Source: Manihot esculenta
Taxonomy: Eukaryota > Streptophyta > Magnoliopsida > Malpighiales > Euphorbiaceae
Direction of reading: 5' to 3'
Assembly (NCBI RefSeq): GCF_001659605.2
Contig: NC_035161.2
Coordinates: forward strand, 7,035,290-7,099,289
Length of the DNA: 64,000 nucleotides
Made by a program: the position numbers and the translations under genes. Shown one piece after another: positions 25,321 through 37,014 of the stretch. The notes under the pieces were generated by a model that saw only the letters and a program-made list of their open reading frames with translations, was not told the DNA's origin and did not search any database. Numbering within the stretch: the first letter of the stretch is position 1; each line of letters begins with the position of its first letter.

Positions 25321-25809
25321 TGATGACCGCGGAATTTCTCCATCCCATTACGAGGCTGGGCCGATAGTAGCAGTCCACAATATGGAGGCTCCTAAGCCCC
25401 CGAATAAGTCAGACCCAACCCGTTCATCCTCCTGATCGGACTCCTATTTAAGTCACTCAATCAGACCGGCCCGGTCCATTTCAGCTTTAAAGCCAGCCTT
25501 TTTCTAAGTTCCGGTCCTTTTTCCTCAAACCCGGTCACAAGAAGAAAAGACTGCGGGTCCAGTTATTTCGTAGTCATGTCCACTCGCGTGCCGAAGGTAA
25601 TTAAATACTTGCCTAACACAGGAGGGTCATGGGGTTATCTGTACGTACGGACTTGCACTAAGAGGTAGGTGGTCCTATAGCAGAAAGGCCATCTCGCTTG
25701 AGGGAGAAAAAAGAGGATAAAAGAGAGGAAACACTCTTCTCTATGGCTAAATTTTTTCTAAATTTACAAAATACTTGTAAAATTCTATTTTTTGAATTTC
25801 AGATCATCA
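25321..25809 (-). mobile_element. Solo LTR, TGATGATCTGA family, minus orientation
   Basis: On the minus strand it begins TGATGATCTGAAATTCAAAA and ends CCGCGGTCATCA, 489 bp. Flanks AAAGT and ATAGT match at 4 of 5 bases. It shares CCACCTACCT, GTCCGTACGTAC, ATTTAATTACC and GGCACGCGAGTGG with the copy at 7731. A promoter-like CTATTTAAGTC motif occurs on the plus strand but its meaning is unclear. Confidence 0.65.
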
Positions 25810-26315
25810 ATAGTGAATAATTTCCTAATAAGTAATTGAGAAACTCGAATTTAAAATCTTATTATTTACTATGCGTTAAAAGTAAAAAAAAAAGAAAGAC
25901 GAATGAAACTATTCTGATCGATAATTAGGTGAATAATTTTAATTCTTAATGTTTATAATTTACATAATAAATTTAGCTTTTAACCCATTAAAAATCTACG
26001 TATTATCGTCATGCATGAGCAAAAAAGTTGCTTAAAGGTTAAGAACGAATGAATGACTGGCTCTAATTACATAGCAAATTTGAAAGTGTAAAAGAATTAG
26101 TATTAAAAAAACAGCATTCCATAATTTATGTTAAGTGTGGAAATAGCGATGAGAATATTTGCATATTTGGTTGCCATGTGGCCTTTTGCTCTCTCTTTAT
26201 AATAACCTTTGAACAAAGCCTAAAACTTGGTGCGCCAAACTCTCAATATTAGACTCTTTCACTTATATAAAATTCAAATTTATGATTTTTTTAAATTTAT
26301 TTATTTGATTTTAGT
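25810..26315. other. Gene-free AT-rich spacer
   Basis: Nothing recognisable was seen between the solo LTR and the next MITE. Confidence 0.4.
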
Positions 26316-26831
26316 TAGGGTTGTGCAATCGGTCGGTTCGGTTTCGAACCGAATTGAATCGAAAAAACCAAAAATCAAATTATAAAAATATTAAAAACCG
26401 AAAAAATCGATTATAAAAATATAACCGAACCAAATCGAACCGATAAAAATCAGTTCGATTCGATTCGATACAAACTGAAATCTGTAATTTTTTGGTAATT
26501 TTCTACTTTTAATTTCAGTAGAATAATTTAATAAATATTTTACATAAATTTATCAATAAATATTGTTTGAATACATAATAATAATATTTAAAAAGTCCCT
26601 AAAAATCCATATAAAATTTAAAAATATATATAAAATCAGTATTTCTATATATAAATCGATTTTTCAGTTTTTTAATTATTTAATATGTTTAAACCGAAAC
26701 AAATCAAAAATCGAATAAATTGAAAAATACTAACCGAACCGAACCGAACCTTCCAATTAACCGAACTATTAAACCGAAATTAATCGGTTCGGTTCGGTTT
26801 TTCGATTCAGACCGATTTATGCTCTCTCCTA
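26316..26831. mobile_element. hAT-type MITE with perfect 8-bp target duplication, diverged subfamily
   Basis: 516 bp from TAGGGTTGTGCAATCGG to TATGCTCTCTCCTA, flanked on both sides by ATTTTAGT (26308-26315 and 26832-26839). The outer arms carry repeated GGTTCGGTT / AACCGAACC words like the main family, but the AT-rich centre is different. This suggests a sister subfamily mobilised by the same type of transposase. Confidence 0.85.
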
Positions 26832-27224
26832 ATTTTAGTTATGATTCTTATATTTTAAAATTTAAATAATTTTGTAAAATTATTACTTAATATTATTAAA
26901 ATAACAATTTTGTAGCGATATACAATTATTACAAAAAAATTAATTTTTTACTATTTATAATAACATATTTTAATAAATAAATAATTTTATTAATTAAATA
27001 TATATGGTTGCCTATTTCTAAAGCTAGAAATCATTCTATGGAAAAAGCAAACAACTCGTACACCCAAGATTCTAGGCTTAATAATTTCTTAAGAGTTTGA
27101 TGGTTTTGCATTTGCCATTCTTGTAGGGTTTAGAAACAGCACCAGATTCTCATTCACCACCTTCTCTTCTTATTTATTTTCATCACATTGCTTTCTCACA
27201 TCCCTTCAGATTGTGGGCCCCAAA

Positions 27225-27262
<38 letters not shown>

Positions 27263-27338
27263 ATTTATATTGCTTCCATTACTTTATATTCATTTAATTA
27301 ACTTATAGTAAAACAGTTAATAAGATTAAAATAATTAA
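26832..27338. repeat. Spacer with a long TA dinucleotide microsatellite
   Basis: A run of about 17-18 TA repeats lies at 27226-27260. The rest is AT-rich spacer without genes. Confidence 0.8.
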
Positions 27339-27761
27339 TATTGTGAATATACCGAACTGAATTAATTTAAAACATTGAGTTTAATTTTTATTCATTTCGA
27401 TTTGATTTGATTTTTAATTTTAAAATTTTTTTATTATTTCGATTCGGTTCGATTTTGATTAGAAAAAATTAAAAAAATCAAACCGAACTGATTAATAATA
27501 ATAATATATTATTTTCAACAATATAAAAAGATTAGATTAAAATATTTCAATTAAATTTTAAAATAATAAAAATAAAGTATAAAAAGTAAAAAAATTATTA
27601 AAAATTTAAATTCATCAAACTGAATCGAATCTAATCAGATTAGTTCGATTTGATTTCTGATCAAAATCGATTGGTTTATTTTTATAAATATTAAAATTTT
27701 AATTTTTGATTTATTCAATTTATTTTATTTTTAAACTGAACCGACCGAATGTTCACCCCTA
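27339..27761 (+). mobile_element. Old copy of the GGTTCGG-rich hAT-type MITE
   Basis: The right end is well kept (AACTGAACCGACCGAATG, then TTCACCCCTA). The left end is eroded (TGTGAATATACCGAACTG). The interior retains TTTCGATTCGGTTCGATTTT and TTAATAATAATAATATATTA in family order. No convincing target duplication. Confidence 0.65.
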
Positions 27762-28806
27762 ATTGAATAGAAAGGAGTGTTTAAACTTTTATAAGTGACA
27801 CATGACCCCTATTTTAAATTGACGTGTGATTCAACATATTTTTCTGGAGTACAGAATTATATTGAAATGTGGCATATTTACACAAAACTCAATATCAATA
27901 GAAAATTTTATTATCATGTTAAATTTGAGACAGTCTAACTCATCTAAAAAACTAATTTAAGGGATTTAAAATTTACATATATCACGAACTAATATGGAAT
28001 TCAATACCAATTAATGAATTAATATTATAAAATATAAAATTAAATATTTATGTTTTATTTTTATTTTGCAATAAAATAAACTTTAATTCTTTTATAAAAA
28101 AAAGTGAAAAACCCACCAGTTGAGCTAATTAAAGGTGATATTAATTTAATTAATCCCCCATTGGTTCTTGAATCATGGAGAAATTTGGGGGGGTAAATTA
28201 AAAGTTAAAAAAGTTGTAGGTTGGTAAAGAGAAAAGATAGCAATAGAGGATGCACCTCTCCTTTTGTGTCCCAAATAAATAAATAAATAATTTGAGTTCA
28301 TGCATAGGTTATTGGGGCCACATGATTAAAGATTATTAATTAAGTTTGGTGGGTATGTTGGAAATTAATTATATTAATTTTCAATCACTATAACCCTAAT
28401 GTCACCTTTGATTGATGATTTTGGCCAACAATTCATCAATCCTTTACCTAATCTTGTGATACTATAAATTAATTATATGCATGCATGAAAGAATCTAATT
28501 ATTTTAATTCAAAATTAAAAAGTTTATATTTTGTCTTATGTTTTTTCTATCCATGAAATTCAATGAGTTGAATTTATCATTTTTATTCTTCTAATGCAAA
28601 ATTTTTACATACAATTACAGAAATATAAATAAAAATATGAAAATTTTTTTTTCTAAACTAGAATATTTACTTGCATTTAAAGATAATGACATGTGACAAG
28701 CGTTTGACGAGATGATACTCGATTTCATTGAAAGAAAAGAAGATCATCATATTTCAGATTTCAGCTCTTTATCAAGACTCGTCCACTTAATCATAAGATT
28801 AAATTC
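27762..28806. other. Gene-free AT-rich spacer
   Basis: No coding frame or further repeat was recognised. Confidence 0.45.
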
Positions 28807-29246
28807 TGATGTTCTGAAATCCAGAAAATAGAATTTACAGTATGAGAATAAACTTAGTTAGGAAAGATCACGTCTTTCCCTCTCTTTATCAAGACTCGTG
28901 CCACCTGTTTTTATCACTCAGACGCGTACAAACGGACATATTAACGTATTCTTCTCTGTCAGATGACCGTTTAATTTCTCCTGGTACGTATGCTGATAGA
29001 GTTGTGAGGCGACTGGACCTGCTCTGCTCTCGTACCTTCCATTACATCACCTGACTAGGCCATCTCCTGATGGACCCGCGCGTGGGTCAGTCCGGTCTAC
29101 CTTGATCACGGACGGGAGTATATAATATTGGATCGATCTGTTTTAGGAGATTTTAATAGGTTTTGGGATTATGTCTTTCTTCAGGATTCGGCCTCTTCTG
29201 AAGTGTAAGAAATCTAACGGTCATTAAATTTCACGGTAAATCAACA
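28807..29246 (+). mobile_element. Solo LTR, TGATGTTCTGA family
   Basis: 440 bp from TGATGTTCTGAAATCCAGAA to GGTAAATCAACA, with AATTC / AATTA flanks (4 of 5). It shares GTGCCACCTGT, TCACTCAGACGCGTACA, ACGGAC and GACCGTTTAATT with the copy at 7731 and the inverted one at 25321. The short ORF inside it is incidental. Confidence 0.65.
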
Positions 29247-30138
29247 AATTATCATTATAGCTATAATCGCAGTATTTCATATCTATTGGTCGGATTATTG
29301 GTCCGATTTTAAGGGATTAGGATAACTAAGACATAAAATTAAGAAAAGAAAAGGGAATGATAATCAAATCCGGATCACAAGATATTTCAATTCTGCTTAG
29401 CGGAAGAGGGAAAGAGAAATATAATTTTTTTAATTATATGTTTATAATAATGTGTAATTTTAATTAATCTCATATTATAAAAAAATAATTTAATTATTAA
29501 TAATAAAAAGATTATAAATAATTAATATATGTTATTAAAATTATTTATAATATCAATATAAAAAATATTATAATGATGGATTGAAAAAAATATTCACAAA
29601 CTAAACTACCGGAATAACAAATCCCCAAATCTGTCAATTTTCTAGGGATTCAAAAGAAGATATAATATTGAATGCAAAGTTTACTTATAAATATGTTTCA
29701 AGCCTTTTTAACTTTTCATCTTATTATATGCTTCACGTGGTTAAAGTTAGATTAATTAATTAATAATTCCAAATAAAATAGTTTAATATAAAATAAAAAT
29801 TATAAATCTCTTAATAAATGACAGTATGTAATTGAATATGGAAAGAGAGAGTGAGAAAAAAAAATTAAAATAATTAATACAGTAAAAGAAAAAATATTTG
29901 AAAGAATACTAATATTTTTTTAAATTAATTTTCATCAATTTAATGAAATTAACTTAGATAGTTAATTTAACTATAATTGTTAAAATTAAAATATCTTAAT
30001 TTAATCGTAAGTTTATGTAAAATTTTAAAAATTTAAAATATCATTTCATAAAGCCTAAAAATAGGAAAAAAGTTACAAGCAAAGATGCATATTTGAGTTT
30101 TTTTTTTTTTTTTAATGAGAATTGAGGATAGAGAGTAG
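29247..30138. other. Gene-free AT-rich spacer
   Basis: Nothing recognisable apart from simple A/T runs. Confidence 0.4.
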
Positions 30139-30578
30139 AAATATGTGATCTTTTAGATTTATTAAAATATATTTATTATCAGACTAAATCTGTGAGTGTT
30201 TTGAATCTGTTAAAATGATAAATTAATTAATTAATTTTTTATAATACGAAGATTCACTAAATTATACCTATAAGTACTGTGAGTCGGTTAGAATGATAAA
30301 TTAATTAATTAATTTTTTATAATAGAAAAATTTACTAAATATTTTAAATATAAAAATATGTGACTTTTTAGATTTATTAAAATATATTTATTATCAGATT
30401 AAATCTGTGAGTGTTTTGAATATGTTAGAATGATAAATTAATTAATTAATTTTTTATAATATGAAGATTCACTAGATTATAGCTATAAGTACGGTGAGTC
30501 GGTTAGAATAAAAAATTAATTAATTAATTTTTTATAATATGAAAATTCACTAAATATTTTAAATATAAAAATTACAAA
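30139..30578 (+). repeat. Two-copy tandem duplication, about 215-bp period, with internal sub-repeats
   Basis: Both copies contain TTTTAGATTTATTAAAATAT, ATTTATTATCAGA, TCTGTGAGTGTTTTGAAT, then GATAAATTAATTAATTAATT, TTCACTA and GGTGAGTCGGTTAGAAT or its variant. Within each copy the TTAATTAATTAATTTTTTAT block occurs twice, so the structure is nested. Confidence 0.8.
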
Positions 30579-31173
30579 TAATTAAACAGCAATAAAAATG
30601 TAAAAAGGAACTTTTTTTTTCAAAGTATTAAAAACAATGCTGAACAACCACTTAGAAAATGAGAAAATTGTTTTCTTTGTTTTAAAAGAAAAAATAAATA
30701 ATTAAATTTAAGAATTTATTTAAATTGAGAAAAATATTTATTTTCGCATTGAAGTTTGGAGGTTAAATTTAAGAACTTATTTAAATTGAGAAATTTACTA
30801 ATTTATTTTTATTTGAAAATCACTCCCATTAATTTTTTTTATTTTGTAAAATTATTTTTTTTTTCTATTAAAGAAAACGCTAGTTATTTTCTTTAATTTT
30901 AATAAGAAAAGCTAAATAATATAAATATTTAATATTATTAAAATTAAATACTATGTATAGTTAAAATTAAATAGATTAAATAATATATAAATATTATAAT
31001 AAATATTAAAATTAATTCTTAATATATAATAACAATAGTTGTTAGTAATACATAAAAAAATATAATAATACTAAAAATTATAAATATTAATAAAATTTTA
31101 TTTTTAATAAAAATATTTATTGATAATAATTTTTTTAGCAATAAAAATAATTTTATTGTAAAATATCTATAAA
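30579..31173. other. Gene-free AT-rich spacer
   Basis: Extremely AT-rich, no features recognised. Confidence 0.4.
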
Positions 31174-31614
31174 TACCAGGCCGAGCATTATTTCGTTTAA
31201 ATAAAAAAAATAACTGAATCGATTTAATTTGAAATTTTAATTTAATTTTTTATTTATTTTTTATTTAATTCGATTTATAATTTTAAAAATTTAAATTATT
31301 TTGATTCGGTTCGATTTTGATCAGAAAAAATTAAAAAATTGAACTGAATTTATTAATGATAATAGTATATTATTTTTAATAATATAGAGAGATTATATCA
31401 AAATTAAGATTGAAATATTTTAGTTAAATTTTAAAATATAAAAATAAGGTGTAAAAATAAAAAATCTATTAAAAAGATAAATTGATCAAACTGAATCAGA
31501 CTGATTTGATTTAGTTTAGTTTCTATCCAAAATTAATTTAGTTTAATTTTTATAAATGCTAAAATTTTAATTTTCAGTTTAAACAGAATCCAACCGACCC
31601 GATGTATATCTCTA
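31174..31614 (+). mobile_element. Old copy of the GGTTCGG-rich hAT-type MITE
   Basis: The interior retains TTTTGATTCGGTTCGATTTTG, then ATCAGAAAAAATTAAAAAAT, a TATATTATTTTTAATAATAT centre and CAACCGACCCGATG at the right. Both terminal repeats are eroded and no target duplication is visible. Confidence 0.6.
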
Positions 31615-32352
31615 ATAAACACAATCCTATATCATTAACATGCAACAATCCTTACTTTTAGCAACAAATTTTATATTTTTGGTAACAAATTTAGTATATA
31701 TTGCAGTGAAATTAATAATTGGTTTTATTTTAAGAAAAATTATTATTTAGTTTCTTTGGTATAAAGAAATTTACTAGTTAGTTTATTGATTTTAAAAAAT
31801 ATATTAAAATATTTTTAAAATTTTAAAAGGTTTACTAGTTAATACTTTCATTAGATTTAGTCGTTAAATATTATAAAAAAATCTAAAATACTCCTAATAC
31901 AAAAAAAATTAATTAGTAAATTTTTTATAAATATGAGAAATTAACTAATAAATTTTTGGAAATTATAGTGACTAACTAGTAGATTTTTTAAAATATTAGA
32001 GACGTTTTAATGTATTTTCTAAAATTGAAGAACTAACTAATGAATTTTTCTATATCATAAAAATTAAGTAGTAATTTTTCTTTTTACTTTATTGATATTG
32101 AAATCATTTTTATAAATCTAAAAATTCTTGAATTTAAATCCTAATTATAAAAAAATATATAAAATTATAAAATTGCTAACTATTTTTCTAATAGAATTGA
32201 ATAGTTTAATTTTTAAAAATATAAGTAATTGTATTGAGGGAGGGTTGAAATTGAAGTTGAAGTCAACAATTATGGATAGAAGAAGAAGATTTTAATATGC
32301 ATGATATTGATACTTGTGTTGATGGTCCTCCTCCTCCCATCATCATCATCAT
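31615..32352. other. Gene-free AT-rich spacer ending in an ATC microsatellite
   Basis: A CATCATCAT run ends immediately left of the next MITE. No genes. Confidence 0.4.
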
Positions 32353-32829
32353 TAGGGTGAGGGTGAGCAGTATTCGGTTCAAACCGAAAAAATCGACCGA
32401 ACAGAACTGATTTAAAATTTTAATTCGGTTTTTTATACATTTCAGTTCTGTTCGATTTTTAATTTTAAAAATCTCGGTTATTTCTGTTCGGTTCGATTTT
32501 AATCAGAAAAAAACCGAAAAAACCGAACCGAACTAATTAGTGATAATAATATATTTTTTCAATAATATAGAGAAATTAAATCATATTAAAATTAAAATAT
32601 TTTAATTAAATTTTAAAATATTAAAAATAAAGTGTAAAAAATAAAAAAAGTTAGTAAAACTCAAAACCGATCAAACCGAACTGAATCGAACCGAATCAGA
32701 CCGGTTAGGTTCGATTCGATTTCTGACCAAAATCAGTTCGGTTCGGTTTTTATAAACACTAAAATTTCAGTTTTCGGTTTATTCGGTTCGGTTCGGTTTT
32801 GAACCAAACCGACCGAATGCTCACCCCTA
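32353..32829 (+). mobile_element. GGTTCGG-rich hAT-type MITE, well preserved
   Basis: 477 bp from TAGGGTGAGGGTGAGCAG to AATGCTCACCCCTA, flanked by ATCATCAT on both sides (32345-32352 and 32830-32837). The flank lies in an ATC microsatellite, so the duplication alone is weak here, but the termini match the other copies. The arms are self-complementary (CGGTTCAAACCG.. against ..GGTTCGGTTTTGAACC), so the element could fold back. Confidence 0.85.
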
Positions 32830-33305
32830 ATCATCATCATCATCCAATAGATGTTTAAGAAAATTAAAAAATGAAAGTGAGGGGGAGGGTTATGGCTATG
32901 AAGACAATTTCCACCAAACAAGCTGGAGGGGAAGGAAAGGGAAGGGAAGGGAAGGGATGGGTCTTTGATGGCTACATATCTCTGAATAGTGTTTATTAGT
33001 ATGGGTACCCACTTCCCACTTCTCTTTGTTTTTACACACATTACCCTCTTCACTTTTCTTTTCTCTCTTTTTATTGTTGTAAGCCAACCAATTCAATGTT
33101 GGCAGTGATAGGATTTAATTGCATATTGTTAAATTCAATCATGGTTGTCAACTCAATTACACTTCCTATAAATTTTTTTATAGGACTAGAGTTTTTATGA
33201 TCTTTTAGTTCATAATACAAAATGTTTAATGTTCAAAATTAAAGGTGTCGGTCATTATTTATATCGTAAAGCGTTTGTATTTAAAAAAGAAAAAATATGA
33301 GATAT
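32830..33305. other. Spacer between MITEs with a GGGAA microsatellite
   Basis: A GGGAAGGGAA run lies near 32929-32960. ORFs on the minus strand here translate the simple repeat and MITE and are not supported as genes. Confidence 0.5.
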
Positions 33306-33765
33306 TAGGGGTTAGCAGTATTCGGTTCAAATCAAAAAAATTGATCGAATCAAATTGATTTAAAATTTTAGTTTGGTTTTTTATACATTTCGATTCGGTT
33401 CGGTTTTTAATTTCAAAAATTTCGGTTATTTCGGTTCGGTTTGGTTTTGATCAGAAAAAATTGAAAAAACCAAACCGAACCGATTAGTGATAATAATATA
33501 TTTTTTCAATAATATAGAGAAATTAAATTATATTAAAATTAAAATATTTTAATTAAATTTTAAAATATTAAAAATAAAGTGTAAAAAATTAAAAAATTAT
33601 TAAAAATCAAAATCGATCAAACCAAATCGAATCAGACCGGTTCGGTTCGATTCGATTTCTGACCAAAATCGGTTCGATTCGATTTTTATAAACACTAAAA
33701 TTTTAGTTTTTGGTTTATTCGGTTCGATTTAATTTTAAACCGAACCGACCGAATGCTCACCCCTA
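33306..33765 (+). mobile_element. GGTTCGG-rich hAT-type MITE with perfect 8-bp target duplication
   Basis: 460 bp from TAGGGGTTAGCAGTATTCGG to AATGCTCACCCCTA, flanked by TGAGATAT at 33298-33305 and 33766-33773. The terminal inverted repeats TAGGGGT / ACCCCTA and the 8-bp duplication fit the hAT superfamily. There is no coding capacity, so it depends on a transposase elsewhere. Confidence 0.92.
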
Positions 33766-33838
33766 TGAGATATATGAAGTTTCGGATCCAATTGAAAATA
33801 ATGAATAACTTGAAGACACTACAACTTTGAATTTGAAA

Positions 33839-34239
33839 TAGGAGTGAGCAGTATTCGGTTCAAATCAAAAAAATCGACTGAACCAAATTAATTTGAAATT
33901 TTGATTCGATTTTTTATTTATTTCGATTCGATTCGGTTCAATTTTTAATTTTAAAAAATTTGATTATTTCAGTTTGGTTTGATTTTAATAAAAAAATCGA
34001 AAAAATCGAACTAAACCGATTAGTGATAATAGTATATTATTTTCAATAATATAGAGATTAGGTTATATTAAGGTTAAAATATTCTAATTAAATTTTAAAA
34101 TACTAAAAATAAAGTGTAAAAAATAAAAAATTATTAAAAATTCAAAACAATCAAATCGAACTGAATTAAATCGGTTCGATTTGATTTTTAACTAAAATCA
34201 ATTCGATTCGATTTTCAGTTTATTCCAATGCTCACCCTA
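33839..34239 (+). mobile_element. GGTTCGG-rich hAT-type MITE with perfect 8-bp target duplication, short form
   Basis: 401 bp from TAGGAGTGAGCAGTATTCGG to CAATGCTCACCCTA, flanked by ATTTGAAA at 33831-33838 and 34240-34247. It lacks about 35 bp near the right end compared with its neighbour (the AAACCGAACCGACCG block is missing). Only 73 bp separate it from the copy to its left. Confidence 0.9.
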
Positions 34240-35905
34240 ATTTGAAACACATTCATTTACCCTTTTGGCTAGTTGAATGAAATTCATTTTTTTTAAAAAA
34301 AAAAGGGTTATATTTGCTGTTGGATTTATTCATATATTCATGAAAAAGGAAGTATAAAATTTTCTTTGGGATTGGCCTGAAAAAGAAAGAAAGAAGATTG
34401 AAATGTAAATAGACATTGATTAACTCAAAGAAAAAAAGAAAGAAGCTTGAGCATATAACAACTAGTGAAGAAGATGAACTTGAAGTAATTGAAGCAAGGA
34501 CAATAAGAAATAGTGTTTGGATCTCTGAGAAACTGCAAGAAAAATTTTGAAATTGCTTTGGCTGTTTAGATGTAAGAATCAATGAAAAAATTGAATGACT
34601 TCTACCATTTCTGTTGGGACAATAACACCTAAAAGAGTTTCCCTAGGGATCTGAGTTCTGATGAAAATCTCTGCCAACAAACAGATATATTTTTTGCTTG
34701 GATTGGAGGGACCTCAGTAGCAAACACCCAAACAAAGTACACAATTTTTCAGCTGATAGTGTAGTCTCTTTTTATTTTCTTTGTTAAGCTTCAGATAAGG
34801 ACCACAATAGTTTTTGTGGGGTGTGTGTATGTGATCCTTGATCTGATGGGTGATTGCAGTCACATATATTTTCAAGCAAAAGTGTTAACTGTGGGACCAC
34901 TTCTTGTGGGGGTGCATCTCATTCCTATCCTGTTACTTATATGGCTTCAATTTTCTAATATATTTTCTTACCCTATCTAAAATCTTCATAAATTATGAAT
35001 TTAGATAAAATTTTAGAAAACACAATGAAATTTGGGTTTTAGGGTCGAAGATTTTTTTTTTTAATATTGCAACTGGAGAGTACATGAATCTAAAATTGTG
35101 TTTATTTTAACAAATTCAATGGTTCACTCCCTTCTCTCTCTCTACACTATATGCCAACTACCATATGATTATTGCAGACCCTAATTTGGACCACACTAGG
35201 TTTGATGTAATAAACAAAGAACATAGGGTGGTCCTAGACTTGTCAAAAATCATAAGTTGCAGGGAAGTTTATGTGTGTTTGTTTTCTGCACTGACAGTCC
35301 TTACTCTTTTCTAGCTAGCAGCTGCTGCTTCTGTGCAACTTTCTTAGTACTGGGCTTTACATGAACTTCACTGTCCATCATCAATTTGGCAAGAGCAAAT
35401 GCCAAATTGGTGTTTCAGTTCTCAACTTATCTTGTCCATTTGGATGGTTTCTAATGGAGAATTTGCTTTGTTTGGTTGGGAGGAAATTGTTGATCTGCTG
35501 CTTAACCCTACCCACTACCCTTCAGCACTCTTATGGATAAATTGTCTTAAAAGTCCACAATCAATAAGAGCCCAAAAGGCCCAAAAGGCCTACTATGGCC
35601 TTTCTGGCTGAATTAACTCGGAACTCAATTGAGTTGGCTTAAAATTTTCAGCAGAGATCATTGATTAAACTGAAGCTGAAGTAAAAAAATAAAATAAAAA
35701 GAAAAAACGGGATATTGATGGTTCAATTAGATTCATAAATGCATACATAGATGAACATTAATATTGAATTTCCTGGTGAAGTGACAGGAAAGGAAATTTA
35801 GACACCAAATGCAATGGTGAAATTATTGGGTAAAAACACAAGGAAAGACAGTAGAGATCATAAAAAAGAATGGCCAAATGAAGTCCAAATGCAATCAGCA
35901 AGCCT
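34240..35905. other. Gene-free spacer, right side probably DUF538 3' flank
   Basis: Composition becomes less extreme after about 34600. No ORF here has a recognisable family. The last 150 bp before 35906 are probably the 3' UTR of the minus-strand DUF538 gene. Confidence 0.4.
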
Positions 35906-36364
35906 TCATTGCTCCAGTTGCTTCTGCTGCTTCTCCTCATCTGTCATAAAAGCTGTGATTGGGAAAGATTTCCCAATACCCATTGGAGTCTTGAAGTAAA
36001 TTTTCTTGCTTTCTGGGTCTTCAATGCTCATTTCAGTAATTGGCACCCATAGAAACATCTGTTTGCTCTTAACACCAGTCATTTTTTTCATCTTCAACTT
36101 CTCTACATATGCAGTCACTTCAATGGCATAGCTTACTTTGGTATTGGTTCCAACAAAGAAATGTTCACAAGGAGCCTTTTGTTTCATCCACACAAACCCA
36201 GTTTCTCTAACTCTTCCACATTCTTCAAGATCTTGAAGAGGAAGAACACCCTTTGGAAATCCTAGCTCTTCAAGAAGTTCTATGGAGTGGCGATGGCATT
36301 CTTCAGCCCCGTAAACAATTTCTGCACCAGCACGTTCACCTTCAACTGACTTGGTACTAGACAT
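35906..36364 (-). CDS. DUF538 family protein
   Basis: A single-exon ORF of 152 aa starting at the ATG at 36364. Recognisable DUF538 features are ELLEELGFPKGVLPLQDLEE near residues 30-50, the ETGFVWMKQK strand, the middle segment TKVSYAIEVTAYVEKLKMKK, KQMFLWVPITEMSIED, and the C-terminal FKTPMGIGKSFPITAF. The length is normal for the family. DUF538 proteins are plant-specific beta-rich proteins, several of them stress-related; no biochemical activity is firmly established. In-frame codons run 44 residues further upstream, but they lack family similarity, so the later Met is preferred. There is no signal peptide at this start. Confidence 0.93.
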   Translation of the reverse strand: MSSTKSVEGERAGAEIVYGAEECHRHSIELLEELGFPKGVLPLQDLEECGRVRETGFVWMKQKAPCEHFFVGTNTKVSYAIEVTAYVEKLKMKKMTGVKSKQMFLWVPITEMSIEDPESKKIYFKTPMGIGKSFPITAFMTDEEKQQKQLEQ

Positions 36365-37014
36365 TTTGAAGTGATCCAGATACTGGTCTTGTTCTTTTAG
36401 TTCTCGGATGGTGAAGAGAAATCCAGTTGCCTTCATATATATGAAGAGGAAATAAGAGTTTCGGGTGGTTGGCTGGAGGTTGAACTGAATAAACATTTTT
36501 TACAAGGTGGTTCACCTAACTGCTAGCGAATTGCTGGGTTGGTAGTTTGGTCACCTATTTCTCTTTGAAACAAGGAAGACAGAATTTCAGGAGCATTTCG
36601 AGTACTCGCACACAATCGAGTCATAGTTTCTTGGGGAAATCAGAATTTGCTGGTCTCTGATTTCTGACCATCTTCCAGGTTTGCTTGAAATTAAGTGCTG
36701 CAGGATCTATTTGGATCCAGAAGCTTTTCAACAATCAGAAAACAAGAGCAGCAGGCACAAGGAATCTGGGCAGAACTTGCCAGTAGAAGAAACATCTATG
36801 CGTGTAAAAATGTGTAATGAAATGACAAGGTGTTGAAAGTGAAGTGCACAAGACATTTTCACATTGTCAATTTGTCAATCTCTTTAGAATTTCTTTCTTC
36901 CATGATTTCTTTTCATGTGTACATAAGGGTTGAATGAACTACAGAATTGTATGATTAGCTTGTTAGTTGCTGAGCAGTCCCATTGATCTTTTTTCTAAAT
37001 GAAAACAAAGAAAC
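36365..37014. other. Spacer between the DUF538 promoter side and the ATXR6 3' end
   Basis: This 650-bp interval must hold the DUF538 5' flank and the 3' UTR of ATXR6, both genes being on the minus strand. No further ORF or repeat is seen. Confidence 0.45.

Noticed and set aside
32733..33096. Minus-strand ORFs over a MITE end and GGGAA repeat
   Set aside because: The sequence is simple repeat plus MITE arm; the peptides are Pro/Ser- or Lys-rich by composition only.
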